Shown here: positions 25,086-33,972 of the stretch, piece by piece
Layout of the letters: each line of letters starts with the position of its first letter
Position numbering within the stretch: the first letter of the stretch is position 1
NCBI RefSeq assembly: GCF_000336675.1
Contig: NZ_AOMB01000043.1
Location: 51,444-115,443, forward strand
Length of the DNA: 64,000 bases
Direction of reading: 5' to 3'
DNA from: Halococcus hamelinensis 100A6
GTDB taxonomy: Archaea; Halobacteriota; Halobacteria; Halobacteriales; Halococcaceae
Position numbers and translations under genes: made by a program
Notes under the pieces: generated by a model
Told to the model about the DNA's origin: nothing
Databases searched by the model: none
Seen by the model: only the letters and a program-made list of their open reading frames with translations

Positions 25086-26309
25086 TCAAACCTGTCGAAA
25101 CCGGTCGACGGTGTCACGCCGGTCGAGGTAGGTGGCGACCGCGTACGACATCCACGCCTCACACCACCGCATCAGCGTGACCCGCTTCGTATACCAGCGT
25201 TCCTGCCGGTAGAAAAACCGGCCGTCGCCGACGTAGAGCGCCCCGAGCACCCAGCCGATGACGCGCTCGGCCAGCTCGAACTCGCCCGCGAGGCTGAAGA
25301 CGATGATCCCCTGGGCCGCGGCGTGGATGTCGCGGGGGTAGGCGCTCGACTCGTCCCAGTTCGGCGCGCCGTTCGACTCGAAGAGCTCGTCGCGATAGAA
25401 CGCGAGCGCGTCGTCGAGAACGTCGGAATACCGGTCCGAACCGGTGAGTTCGGCGTGCCGGAGGAGGGATTCGATGACGAAACCGTTGTGGTGGCTGTCC
25501 ATCGAGAGGTGGGAGGCCGAGGGCGGGTCGCGGTACATCCAACCCCCTTCCGGGCGCTGGCGCGAGACGACGTAGTCGAGGAGCTTCTCGCCGCGCTCGC
25601 GGTGGCCCTCGTCGGGGAACCGGTCGTCGAGTTCGAGCAGGGTGGCCCCGCCGAGCGCGACCGCGTTGAGGGTGAAGTGGTCCGACGACCACGTCGGGAC
25701 GTACTTCATCCGGGCTCCCTCCTCGATCTCCTCGTACTCCAGGTCCTCGTCGATGAAGTCGGCGACGGAGCGAACGACCGCCGCGTAGTCCGTCTCGCCG
25801 TCGTCGAGCCCGGCGTCGTGGGCGGCCAGCAGCGCCCGCACCGCATAGGAGGTCGAGACCATGTCGGGATACTCGGGCAATCCCAGGATGTCGAGGTGCT
25901 GGATCTCGTGGCGATGCGCCCCGCAAAAGCCCGCGTAGCCCGGCGTCCGATGCTCGACGAGCCACTCCGCGAGGTCGCGGGCCTCGCGTTCGTAGTCCGG
26001 TTCCGCGCTCGACCCCTCGCCGAGAACCCGTCCGGCGGTGAGGTTCGCCATCGTGAACAGCGCGGTGCCCTTGTAGTTCCGGCGCTGTTCGACCAGAAAG
26101 AGGGGCCGGACGTTGACCGGCGCGCGCTTGATGGTCTCTTGAACCGCGATGTTGAGCCACTTGTTCTCGACCGGGACGGCCTGCAACAGGCGGCTGCTCA
26201 TGCCGTCGCCGTAGTCCCAGCCGGTGTAGTCGCGCTCGCGCGCGTACCGAAGCGTCTCGCCGAGAACCCGCCCCGTGACACCCACTCGGGGCTCGCTCGC
26301 ATCACTCAT
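25086..26309 (-). CDS. Alpha/alpha-toroid-like protein, paralogue of the one at 20270
   Basis: 407 residues, no signal or membrane segment. Shares blocks with the 20270 gene: ERDYTGWDYGDGMSS (about 26-40), RAPVNVRPL, NYKGTALFTMANL, SHLSMDSHHNGFVIESL and MRWCEAWMSYAVA at the C-terminus. The conserved Trp, His and Tyr would line the cavity of an (alpha/alpha) barrel. A role in glycan binding, lysis or hydrolysis is inferred from the fold and neighbourhood. It is transcribed ahead of the epimerase operon, with 154 nt to the next start, so it may be a separate unit. Confidence 0.7.
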   Translation of the reverse strand: MSDASEPRVGVTGRVLGETLRYARERDYTGWDYGDGMSSRLLQAVPVENKWLNIAVQETIKRAPVNVRPLFLVEQRRNYKGTALFTMANLTAGRVLGEGSSAEPDYEREARDLAEWLVEHRTPGYAGFCGAHRHEIQHLDILGLPEYPDMVSTSYAVRALLAAHDAGLDDGETDYAAVVRSVADFIDEDLEYEEIEEGARMKYVPTWSSDHFTLNAVALGGATLLELDDRFPDEGHRERGEKLLDYVVSRQRPEGGWMYRDPPSASHLSMDSHHNGFVIESLLRHAELTGSDRYSDVLDDALAFYRDELFESNGAPNWDESSAYPRDIHAAAQGIIVFSLAGEFELAERVIGWVLGALYVGDGRFFYRQERWYTKRVTLMRWCEAWMSYAVATYLDRRDTVDRFRQV

Positions 26310-26407
26310 TTCGTTCCGACCGACACGGTCGCGGTAAATCCATCCATCGGATCCGGATCGGTCGAGATGGTCGGCGAACGGGTCGGAAGAACGGGGAGGA
26401 AAGTCGG

Positions 26408-27805
26408 TCAGCGCGTACGCCGGGCCGCGATGAGGGCCGCGCCGAGGAGCGCGACGACCGCGACCACGGGCCCGAAGCCGGGACCGCCCGCACCGCTGCC
26501 GCCGCTCTCGTTGCCCGCGCTGCCGTTACCCTCGCCGCTAGCGTTCCCGCCGGCGGCCTCCGTCGACGCGCCGCCGCTCGCGTTCCCGCTCGTTCCGGCG
26601 TCCGCGTCGATGCTGGTGGCCGTCGAGACGGTCTCACCCGTCACGAAGAAGCTGTCGTCCTGGAGGCTGGTGGTACTGTCGTTGTCGAGTCCCACGACCG
26701 AGCCGTCGTCGATTCGAGTGACGATGTACTGGCCCTCGCCGAGGTCGGCGGTGTCGATCGTCGTGGAGCCGTTGGCCGCGGTCTGGAACTGGCTCTGGAT
26801 ACCGCCGATGCTCCCGTTGTCGATCGCGTTGACGCGGTAGCTCGTACCGGGCTCCCCGGCGAACAGGAGCCGTTCACCCTGTCGGTACTCCTCGCCGGCG
26901 GTGAGCCGGCCGCTCGCGACGAGCGTCGTGACGTAGCCGGTGGCGTTCGCCGGCACGCCGTTGTTCGTGACCACGGCGTCCTGGTCCGGATCGAAGCTCC
27001 CGTTGAGCCGCTCGGTCTGGGTGGTGCCGCTCGTCTCGTAGTAGACCACCGCTTCGAGCGGCTGGCTCTGTGTGACCCGGCCACCGAGGTTCACCGAGTA
27101 GTTGCGGTCGTCGTACGTCGCGAGGATCGGCCGGGTGTTGCCGACCAGCTCCCCGCGCGAGCCGTCGTCGTTCTGCTTGAAGACGGCGACGTAGCCTGCG
27201 TTCGGCACCACGCCGGTGATGTTGACCGACTGGTTCGCGGCGAACTGCGAGGCGCTCTGGTTCGGGAAGGAGATGTTGGCGGCGACCACCTCGTAGCTGA
27301 CCGGCACCGGGCCGTCGGTTCCGCCGTCGGCCCCGGTCGTCGAGACCCCGATGGCGTAGCTATCGGACGAGGAGGGCGTCGTCACGTTGCCGACGTCGGC
27401 GATGATCCGGTCGCCGGGCTGGACCCCCACCGGCTGCTGGAAGTCAAGCGCCAGCCGTCCGTTACCCTGTTTCGAGACCTGATACGCGGTCACCGGCTCG
27501 ACGCCCGTGCCGTTCGAGACGTAGACCGAGACGTCGCTCGAACTCACGTTGCCGAGGTTGCCGTCGAATCCGTCGCTCGCCGCGTAGTTGAGCGTCATCG
27601 ACCCCATCCCGTTCTGGGCGATGGCGTCGCCCTGCTGGACGGTGACCGACACCGGGAAGGAGTCGACGGTGGTGCCCGGCGAGTGCGGGAACGGAGCGGA
27701 GGAGCTCGCGTTAAGCGCGGCCGCCGGCCCGCTGACGGTCGCCGCACCGGCCAGTCCGGTGAGCAGTGCCACTGCGATGATGAGTACGGTACGCCGCGTC
27801 GTCAT
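26408..27805 (-). CDS. Secreted surface glycoprotein with PGF-type C-terminal anchor
   Basis: 465 residues from ATG 27805. A signal peptide occupies residues 1-30 (TRRTVLIIAVALLTGLAGAA), followed by a beta-rich ectodomain of the kind found in haloarchaeal BGTF-domain surface proteins. Near the C-terminus a Ser/Gly/Asn/Glu-rich stretch leads to GGPGFG, a hydrophobic helix and RRTR, the PGF-CTERM tripartite anchor processed by archaeosortase A. Several NxS/T sequons are present. It sits in the glycan locus, so it may carry or bind the polymer. The next gene downstream of its 5' end (27987) is a paralogue, which suggests tandem duplication. Confidence 0.82.
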   Translation of the reverse strand: MTTRRTVLIIAVALLTGLAGAATVSGPAAALNASSSAPFPHSPGTTVDSFPVSVTVQQGDAIAQNGMGSMTLNYAASDGFDGNLGNVSSSDVSVYVSNGTGVEPVTAYQVSKQGNGRLALDFQQPVGVQPGDRIIADVGNVTTPSSSDSYAIGVSTTGADGGTDGPVPVSYEVVAANISFPNQSASQFAANQSVNITGVVPNAGYVAVFKQNDDGSRGELVGNTRPILATYDDRNYSVNLGGRVTQSQPLEAVVYYETSGTTQTERLNGSFDPDQDAVVTNNGVPANATGYVTTLVASGRLTAGEEYRQGERLLFAGEPGTSYRVNAIDNGSIGGIQSQFQTAANGSTTIDTADLGEGQYIVTRIDDGSVVGLDNDSTTSLQDDSFFVTGETVSTATSIDADAGTSGNASGGASTEAAGGNASGEGNGSAGNESGGSGAGGPGFGPVVAVVALLGAALIAARRTR

Positions 27806-27967
27806 GGATATGCGCTTGTCTGCCTCATTGTCGTACGGTTCGGGACCCACACGCGATTTCCGATGGACCGCGCGCGATGGTCGTCGATCCGGATCTCACT
27901 CCAGAAGGGCTTTGTTATCCTCATCATACCCGCCGCCGAAGGCCGGGTCGAGTTCGAAACGAGACGG

Positions 27968-27972
27968 AAAAA
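27968..27972 (-). terminator. T-tract after the surface-protein gene at 27987
   Basis: The transcript strand reads TTTTT about 15 nt past the stop codon at 27987-27989. Short T-runs serve as terminators in archaea; no strong hairpin is needed. Weak, pattern only. Confidence 0.3.
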
Positions 27973-27986
27973 TCGAAGCGGACGAT

Positions 27987-29444
27987 TCAGCGTCGCCGAG
28001 TCGCGATGAGGGCCGCGCCGAGGAGCGCGACCACCGCGACCACGACGCCGAAGCCGGGTCCGCCCGCACCGCTGCCGCCACCGCTCTCGTTGCCGTTGCT
28101 CGCGTTGCCGTCACCGCCGGCCTGCGTCGACTCGCCGCCCGCCGCACCGGCCGCCGTCGATTCACCGCTCGTGGCGGCCGTCGATCCGCCGGCCGTCGCC
28201 GCCGTGCTCGCGTCGCTGGTCGTGGCGAGCTGCTGGCCGGTGATCACGAAGCTGTCGTCGCCCGGACCGGTGGTGCTGTCGTTGTCGAGCCCCACGATCG
28301 AGCCGTCGTCGACCCGCGAGATCGCGTACTGACCCTGTTCGAGGTCGGCGGTGTCGATCACCGCGGTGCCGTTGGCCGCGGTCTCGAAGTTGGTCACGCT
28401 CGACCCGAGGCTGCCGTTGTCGACCGTGCTGACCTGGTAGCTCGTCGAGGGCTCGCCCTGGGAGAACAGGAGGCGCGCGCCCTGGTCGTACTCGTCACCC
28501 GCCGCCACCTGGGCGTCGACGTCGAGCGTCGAGACCTGTGCCGTCGCGTTCACGAGGGTGCCGTTGACGACGAGTCGGTCGTCCTGGGTCGGGTCGAAGG
28601 ACTCCTCCTCACGGAGGGTCTGCGAGCGACCCTCGGACTCGGTGTACGCGACCGCGACGACCTCCTGGCTCTCGGAGATGTTGTTGCCGACGTCCACCGT
28701 GTACGACTGCGGCGTCGTGTTGTCGGAGACGTTGGTCGAGCCCACCAGCTGGTCGGGCGAGCCGTCAGGGCCCGTGGTGAACAGCCCGACGTAGCCGCTG
28801 CCCGGCACCGCCGCCGAGACGTTGAGGCTCTGGGAGTCGTCGAACTGTGAGACGCTCTGGTTCGAGAGCGAGATCGCGGGCTGGCTCAGCGGGTAGCTGT
28901 CGGTCGCCGTGGGACCATCGCTCGCACCCGAGGGGTCCGTGAAGGTGGCGTTGACAGTGTAATCGCCGGGCTGGTTCGGCGTGGTGAAGTTGCCGACCTT
29001 GAACGCCACCTCGGCACCCGTTCCGGGGCTGTCCGAGGCGAACTGCGGCTGGACCGGCCGCGGGAGCTGGATCGTGAGCTCCTTGCCGTTGGCGCTCGTG
29101 GAGGTGTTGATACCGGCCACGTCGACGATCGAGCTCTGCCGGTTGGCGATCTCGATGCGCTCGCCGCCCCGGATCACCATGAAGATGTCGTCGTCGGTCA
29201 CGTTCTCGAAGCTCCCGGACTCGGTCCGGAGGGTGACCGTGTCGATGCCGTTCTCAGCCACGGTGTCGTTCGGTCGGGCGACGTAGACGAACGTGCCGAG
29301 CGTGTCCGACCCCGGGGTCTGTGGGTACGTCGCCGCCGCACCCGAGTCGAGCGCGGCCGCCGACCCGGCGAAGCCGACCGTCCCGACTACCGCCGAAAGC
29401 ACTACCACCACCGCTACCGTTAGACTGCGTTTGGTTCCTGTCAT
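27987..29444 (-). CDS. Secreted surface glycoprotein with PGF-type C-terminal anchor (paralogue)
   Basis: 485 residues from ATG 29444. The signal peptide KRSLTVAVVVVLSAVVGTVG ends before SAAALDSG. The beta-rich ectodomain shares segments with the neighbouring gene (YTVDVGNN versus YSVNLGGR, GLDNDSTT and DDSFF/DDSFV). A Ser/Thr/Ala/Gly/Asn-rich linker leads to GGPGFG, the hydrophobic helix and RRR, the archaeosortase anchor. About 40 nt encoding the two anchors are almost identical between the genes. Probably a structural or adhesive cell-surface protein, glycosylated through its sequons. Confidence 0.82.
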   Translation of the reverse strand: MTGTKRSLTVAVVVVLSAVVGTVGFAGSAAALDSGAAATYPQTPGSDTLGTFVYVARPNDTVAENGIDTVTLRTESGSFENVTDDDIFMVIRGGERIEIANRQSSIVDVAGINTSTSANGKELTIQLPRPVQPQFASDSPGTGAEVAFKVGNFTTPNQPGDYTVNATFTDPSGASDGPTATDSYPLSQPAISLSNQSVSQFDDSQSLNVSAAVPGSGYVGLFTTGPDGSPDQLVGSTNVSDNTTPQSYTVDVGNNISESQEVVAVAYTESEGRSQTLREEESFDPTQDDRLVVNGTLVNATAQVSTLDVDAQVAAGDEYDQGARLLFSQGEPSTSYQVSTVDNGSLGSSVTNFETAANGTAVIDTADLEQGQYAISRVDDGSIVGLDNDSTTGPGDDSFVITGQQLATTSDASTAATAGGSTAATSGESTAAGAAGGESTQAGGDGNASNGNESGGGSGAGGPGFGVVVAVVALLGAALIATRRR

Positions 29445-29472
29445 CTGTGTTGAATCCGCCAGTTCGTCGGGC

Positions 29473-29486
29473 GTATCGAATGATAC
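29473..29486 (-). promoter_or_regulatory. Inverted repeat near the predicted transcript start of the surface-protein gene
   Basis: GTATC-GAAT-GATAC about 30 nt before the ATG at 29444, next to a TATA-like GTATATCAC at 29501 (read on the minus strand). Could be an operator or an mRNA hairpin. Weak. Confidence 0.25.
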
Positions 29487-29670
29487 CCCGTAGGCCTGTG
29501 GTATATCACTGACGGCTCGGACCCGACCTGTGTTCAGTTCCCTCTCGGAAGTAATTTTTCCGCACAGCCTTCTTCTCCAGCGTCGGCGGGCAGTACCGCC
29601 CCGATCCGGGGATCGTCGCCGGGTCGAGGCCGAACCGACGACGACCTTTTCACGAGATTCGACCGACGTG

Positions 29671-29676
29671 TTTAGA
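29671..29676 (+). promoter_or_regulatory. TATA-like box for the DUF354 gene at 29709
   Basis: TTTAGA about 35 nt before ATG 29709, predicting a leader of roughly 10 nt. The 264-nt region 29445-29708 is a divergent promoter region; no gene is seen in it. Confidence 0.4.
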
Positions 29677-29708
29677 AGCATCGGGGTCGTCGGTCCAGCC
29701 AACGGTAC

Positions 29709-30818
29709 ATGAACCACCTCTTTTTTACGAACACCCCCGCTCACGTTCATCTCTACAAACACGCCATCAACGCCCTCGAATCGCGCGGTCACGACGTCCT
29801 AGTGCTCGGCCGTGATTACGGCGTCACGAAACCCCTCCTCGATTACTACGACCTGCCCTACCGGCTCTACGGCCGGCTGGCGACCACGAAGTGGTCACTG
29901 GTGCGCCAGCTTCCCGCCCACTACTGGTCGATACTCCGGCAGACGCGGCGATACGACCCGGACACGGTCTTCGGGATGGGAGCCTACGCGGCCCACGCCG
30001 GCGCGCTCTCGCGGACGCCCGTGACGCTGATCTTGGACTCCGAACCCACCTCGCTCGACCACGCCGTCTCGCGGCCCTTCGCCGACACCATTCTCACGCC
30101 CTACGCCTTCGGGAAGGACCTCGGCCCGAACCACTACCGCTTTCGCGGGTTCAAGGAGTCGGCCTACCTCCACCCGGACGTCTTCACGCCGCGCGACGAC
30201 ATCCGCGAGAAGCTCGGCGTCGGGCCGGACGAACGCTACGTGATCTGCCGGCTCAACGCCTTCGGCTCCCACCACGACGTGAGCCAGTCGGGGATCGGAC
30301 CGAGGAAACGCCGCCAGCTGGTCGAACGCCTCGCGCCCCACGCGACGGTGTTCGTCTCTGACGAGGGCGGCAAGATGTGCTTCGACGACGTCGACGCACG
30401 GCCGTTCGACCTCCACCCGGGGCTGCTCCACGACGCCCTCGCCGAGGCCTCGCTCCTCGTCGCCGACACCCAGACGATGGTGACCGAGGCCGCCCTGCTC
30501 GGGACCCCCGCGATCCGGTCGAACTCCTTCGTCGGCGAGTCGGACATGGGCAACTTCATCGAACTCGAACGCGAGGGGCTGATCTACAACATCGCCTCGT
30601 TCGACGCCGCGCTCGACCGGGCGTGCTCGCTGCTCGACGACGATTCGGTCGCGGCGCGGTGGGCGGAGAAGCGCGACGCCTACATGGCCGACATGGTGAA
30701 CCTCACCGACGTCATCGTCGACCTCGCCACCAACCCCGACGGGCCGTCGGCGGTCGAGGGGCTCTCGCGCGACGACGCACCGGCCTACCGCCGTGGGACG
30801 CCGACGGTAGAACACTGA
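29709..30818 (+). CDS. DUF354-family glycosyltransferase-like protein
   Basis: 369 residues. Begins MNHLFFTNTPAHVHLYKHAI, the DUF354 N-terminus with the HVH motif. Then LGRDYGVTKPLLDYY, DTVFGMGAYAAHAGA and the C-terminal block LLVADTQTMVTEAALLGTPAIRS, matching the GT-B nucleotide-sugar site of that family. No membrane helices. It is a second member beside 21442 but is monocistronic, flanked by a divergent surface protein and a convergent FemAB-like gene. A role as glycosyltransferase in the same glycan pathway is inferred; no DUF354 member's reaction is certain. Confidence 0.82.
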   Translation: MNHLFFTNTPAHVHLYKHAINALESRGHDVLVLGRDYGVTKPLLDYYDLPYRLYGRLATTKWSLVRQLPAHYWSILRQTRRYDPDTVFGMGAYAAHAGALSRTPVTLILDSEPTSLDHAVSRPFADTILTPYAFGKDLGPNHYRFRGFKESAYLHPDVFTPRDDIREKLGVGPDERYVICRLNAFGSHHDVSQSGIGPRKRRQLVERLAPHATVFVSDEGGKMCFDDVDARPFDLHPGLLHDALAEASLLVADTQTMVTEAALLGTPAIRSNSFVGESDMGNFIELEREGLIYNIASFDAALDRACSLLDDDSVAARWAEKRDAYMADMVNLTDVIVDLATNPDGPSAVEGLSRDDAPAYRRGTPTVEH

Positions 30819-30896
30819 CGGCCGACGCTCGGGAAAAGACGTGCGCGGGGCGGGACCTGCCCACGTTCTACTGGAGGGAACGAGCGCGGAAGGCGT

Positions 30897-31922
30897 CTAT
30901 CCGAACAGTCGGTCGGCGACGCCGTTCACCAGTTGATAGCCTTCCTTCGCGGCCGCCATCGCGGCCCCGCCGGACTCGATGGTGTAGGAGGGCACGAGGT
31001 CCGCGCCGAACTTCGCCTTGTACCGACAGAGGTGTTCGGTGTTCGCCCCAACGAGGTCGTACTCGTGGACCGAGCCCAGGGGCGGGTCGGCGACGACGTC
31101 CTCGATCAGCCGCCAGTGGAGCAGGCTGTTGACCCCGGAGTTGCCGCCCGAGCGCGCGCCGCCGAGCCAGTAGTAGGCCGCGTCGTTCGAGTAGAGCGCG
31201 ATGATCCCGCCCTCGTAGGCACCGTCCTCGCGCGCGACGTAGACCCGACATCGCTCGTCGAGGCTCGTCACGAGGTCCTCGACGTACGCCCAGGTCGGCC
31301 CGAAGTGTTCGTCCTGTTCGGCGTACCGAGCCGCGACGTCGTCGTAGACCTCCCGGGCGGCTTCGACGGTGTTCTCGGGCGTCTCGACCGCGACCGCCGA
31401 CTCCTCCGCCGACCCGATCTCGCGTCGGAGGCTCCGGCTGAACGATTTCAGGACCTCGTCGGACGAGCGCTCGTCGAGCGGGAGCCGGTAGGTGAAGGTC
31501 GGGTCGACCGAGAGCCCCTCCCAGCGGTAGGGTCGCGGGTCCGGGTAGGCGGGGTGGCCGACGAATCGAACCAGCGTCCGGGGGTCGTCGGCTTCTATCG
31601 CGTCGAGCAGGCCGGCGGTGAACTCGCGGTTGACCTTCTCGCGTTTGCGTCGTTTCGGGCTCGTCGGCATCACCAGCGGGCCGAGACCCGGGATCGCCAT
31701 CCCCGGCGGCGGCGAGGAGACCACCCGCAGCCCCGCGACCCGCCGGACGAACAGCGGGACCATCCCCACGAGCTGCTCGCCACGGTAGCCGCCGACGAGG
31801 AGTCGGTCGCCCGCGGCGTGGCGGTCGAGCACGTCGAGGGCTTCGGGGGTGTGAAAGACCTCGAAGCCCGAGGCGGGAAGTCCGGACCCCCAGGTGTCGA
31901 GGTCGAGCCGCTCGAATCTCAT
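30897..31922 (-). CDS. FemAB/GNAT-like (BioF2-type) transferase
   Basis: 341 residues. It shows the double GNAT-fold layout of FemAB-like proteins: VGGYRGEQLVGMVPLFV (about 45-60), SSPPPGMAIPGLGP, AREVYDDVAARYAEQ and the C-terminal AYYWLGGARSGGNSGVNSLL followed by YDLVGAN and RYKAKFG. The same end block occurs in the paralogue at 41051. FemAB proteins add amino acids from aminoacyl-tRNA to cell-wall precursors; other members acylate small molecules. In this locus it may decorate an amino sugar or uronic acid. It follows the deacetylase gene after 81 nt, so it is probably in that operon. Confidence 0.75.
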   Translation of the reverse strand: MRFERLDLDTWGSGLPASGFEVFHTPEALDVLDRHAAGDRLLVGGYRGEQLVGMVPLFVRRVAGLRVVSSPPPGMAIPGLGPLVMPTSPKRRKREKVNREFTAGLLDAIEADDPRTLVRFVGHPAYPDPRPYRWEGLSVDPTFTYRLPLDERSSDEVLKSFSRSLRREIGSAEESAVAVETPENTVEAAREVYDDVAARYAEQDEHFGPTWAYVEDLVTSLDERCRVYVAREDGAYEGGIIALYSNDAAYYWLGGARSGGNSGVNSLLHWRLIEDVVADPPLGSVHEYDLVGANTEHLCRYKAKFGADLVPSYTIESGGAAMAAAKEGYQLVNGVADRLFG

Positions 31923-32003
31923 GGCCGGATCGGAGCGAGGTAGCTGCCGTTCATCGTGGGATTTTCACTCCGGCGACCCGATAAAGCGTTTCCCTTTCGC
32001 CGC

Positions 32004-32894
32004 TCAGTCGATGAGTTCGGGCGTGGCGTCGCCCGGTGTCGTGTCGTCGGAGGACCCGTTCACACGGTCGAGATACGCACCCGGCGAACCGACCCACGCG
32101 TCCATCTCCAGGGCGCGCTCGACGAGGCGCTCGTAGAGGTCGCGATAGCCCGGGAAGTCGGGACCGACATACCGGGGATGCCAGAGCACGGTCATCACGG
32201 CGTCGTTCGCGGCCGCCTCTTCGAGGAGTCGCTCGCACTCCCGCCACGCCGCATCGAAGCTCTCGGTTCCCTCGACGAGCGCGACCTCCATGACCGTCAG
32301 CGGGAAGACGGCGAACTCGTCGTCGAAGGGGTGGAGGAGGTCGTAGCCGTGTTCGAAGCCGTAGGTGGCGCTCGACCCGAGCGAGCTGTCGTACTCCAGC
32401 CCGAGCGCACGGTAGTGGGCCCAGGTGTCGGGGCCGCGACGCAGGAAGTGTTGTCGGCCGCCCCGCACCGGATGGCCGACGACGCCCTCGATCCGCTCCT
32501 TTTCGGCCCGGAGCCGCTCGCGGTCGTCGGCGGTGTCGTAGGAGCCGTGGAGGCCGACCTCCCAGCCGCCGTCGTCGAGCGCGTCGATGACGTTCGCCAT
32601 CCGCGGGGCCTCGACGTCGTACCGGCCGAGGTGTTCGAGCCAGTAGCGGGGTCGGAACCACTTCGAGGGATGGTGTTCCCCGAGTCCCGGCTCCGAGAGG
32701 AAGTAGAACGCCGACCGAACGCCAAAACGTTCCTCGATCCCCATCAGCGTCTCGAACTGCCAGTAGGGGTCGTTGCCGAGTCGGAGCGCGTCGAGACGAC
32801 CCGGGTCGCGTTCGCGGATCGCGTCGTAGACGGCCTGGTAGGTCTTGTACGGCCGGTCGACGTCGTGGGTGAGACAGAGCGCGAACTCAGCCAT
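32004..32894 (-). CDS. Polysaccharide-deacetylase-like protein
   Basis: 296 residues starting MAEFALCLTHDVDRPYK; the THDVD is the metal-binding start of NodB-like carbohydrate esterase 4 enzymes. Later motifs are GLHGSYDT (about 155), GGRQHFLR and a conserved WHPRY near residue 245. It would remove acetyl or similar groups from N-acetyl sugars in the glycan; the metal ligands look intact but the exact substrate is unknown. Its start overlaps the epimerase stop by 8 nt, tying it to the diacetamido-uronate operon. Confidence 0.8.
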   Translation of the reverse strand: MAEFALCLTHDVDRPYKTYQAVYDAIRERDPGRLDALRLGNDPYWQFETLMGIEERFGVRSAFYFLSEPGLGEHHPSKWFRPRYWLEHLGRYDVEAPRMANVIDALDDGGWEVGLHGSYDTADDRERLRAEKERIEGVVGHPVRGGRQHFLRRGPDTWAHYRALGLEYDSSLGSSATYGFEHGYDLLHPFDDEFAVFPLTVMEVALVEGTESFDAAWRECERLLEEAAANDAVMTVLWHPRYVGPDFPGYRDLYERLVERALEMDAWVGSPGAYLDRVNGSSDDTTPGDATPELID

Positions 32895-33972
32895 CCGACC
32901 CGTCCGTCGAACCCGCGTCGCGCTCGATCAGGTCGACCATCCGCTCGGCGGCGTCGCCGTCGCCGTAGAGCTCGGGCTTTTCGGGCAACGACACCGGCGC
33001 GGTGAGTTCGCGGGTGATGGCCTCGCGGTCGGCCCCGACGAGGACGTTCCAGCCCGCGTCGATGGTCTCGACCCACTCGGTCTCCTCCCGGAGGGTGACA
33101 CAGTGGGTATCGAGGAAGAACGCCTCCTTCTGGACGCCGCCGGAGTCGGTGGCGACGCGCTCGGCCCCGTCGAGCAGCCGGACGAAGTCGAGATAGCCCA
33201 CGGGGTCGATCAGGGTCATCGACGACTCGACCCGCTCGCGCAGGCCGTACTCGTCGAGACACTCCATCGTCCGCGGGTGGATCGGGAAGACGACCTCCCG
33301 GTCGAGTTCGCAGAGCGCACCCATGATCGCCGCGAGGCGGTCGGGGTCGTCGGTGTTGCCCGCGCGGTGGACGGTCGCGAGGACGTACTCGCCGTCGGCG
33401 AGGTCGTTCGCCGCGAGCACCGTAGAGTGTTCGGCGGCGCGCGAACGCGCCCAGCGGATGGCGTCGTACATCACGTCGCCCGTGAGGTGGACGTTCCCGA
33501 CCCCCTCCTTCCGGAGGTTCTCGACGCCGCGGCGGGTCGGCGCGAACAGCAGGTCCGAGACGTGGTCGGTGAGCTCGCGGTTGACCTCCTCGGGCATCTC
33601 GCGGTTGTAGCTCCGCAGGCCCGCCTCGACGTGGGCCAGCCGGGCGTCGGTCTTGGCGGTCACGACCGCGCTCGCGAGCGTGGAGTTGGTGTCGCCGTAG
33701 ACCACGACCGCGTCGGGCTCCTCGCGCTCGACGAGTTCGCCGAACCGGGTCACGATCCGGCCGGTCTGCTCGCCTTGAGTGCCCGAGCCGACCCCGAGGT
33801 TGTACTCCGGGGTCGGGATGTCGAGCTCCTCGAAGAAGACGTCCGACATCGACTCGGAGTAGTGCTGGCCGGTGTGGACCAGCACCTCCTCGTGGCGTTC
33901 GCGGAGCACGCGCGAGACCGGGAAGGCCTTCACGAACTGCGGGCGCGCGCCCACGACCGAGACGACCTTCAT
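32887..33972 (-). CDS. UDP-N-acetylglucosamine 2-epimerase-type enzyme (WbpI-like candidate)
   Basis: 361 residues beginning MKVVSVVGARPQFVKAFPV, the GARPQFVK variant of the epimerase motif. The rest of the signature is intact: HTGQHYS, VYGDTNSTLA, HVEAGLRSYN, EVNRELTD, TVHRAGNTDD and DSGGVQKEA. The family includes WecB (UDP-GlcNAc) and WbpI (UDP-2,3-diacetamido-glucuronate). Being sixth in an operon with WbpD/E/B/A-like genes makes the second role attractive, though sequence alone cannot separate them. It overlaps the GT2 stop by 4 nt. Confidence 0.88.
   Translation of the reverse strand: MKVVSVVGARPQFVKAFPVSRVLRERHEEVLVHTGQHYSESMSDVFFEELDIPTPEYNLGVGSGTQGEQTGRIVTRFGELVEREEPDAVVVYGDTNSTLASAVVTAKTDARLAHVEAGLRSYNREMPEEVNRELTDHVSDLLFAPTRRGVENLRKEGVGNVHLTGDVMYDAIRWARSRAAEHSTVLAANDLADGEYVLATVHRAGNTDDPDRLAAIMGALCELDREVVFPIHPRTMECLDEYGLRERVESSMTLIDPVGYLDFVRLLDGAERVATDSGGVQKEAFFLDTHCVTLREETEWVETIDAGWNVLVGADREAITRELTAPVSLPEKPELYGDGDAAERMVDLIERDAGSTDGSDG

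Noticed and set aside
27588..28850. 420-codon plus-strand frame
   Set aside because: Antisense to the two surface-glycoprotein genes; Arg/Gly-rich shadow without recognisable motifs.
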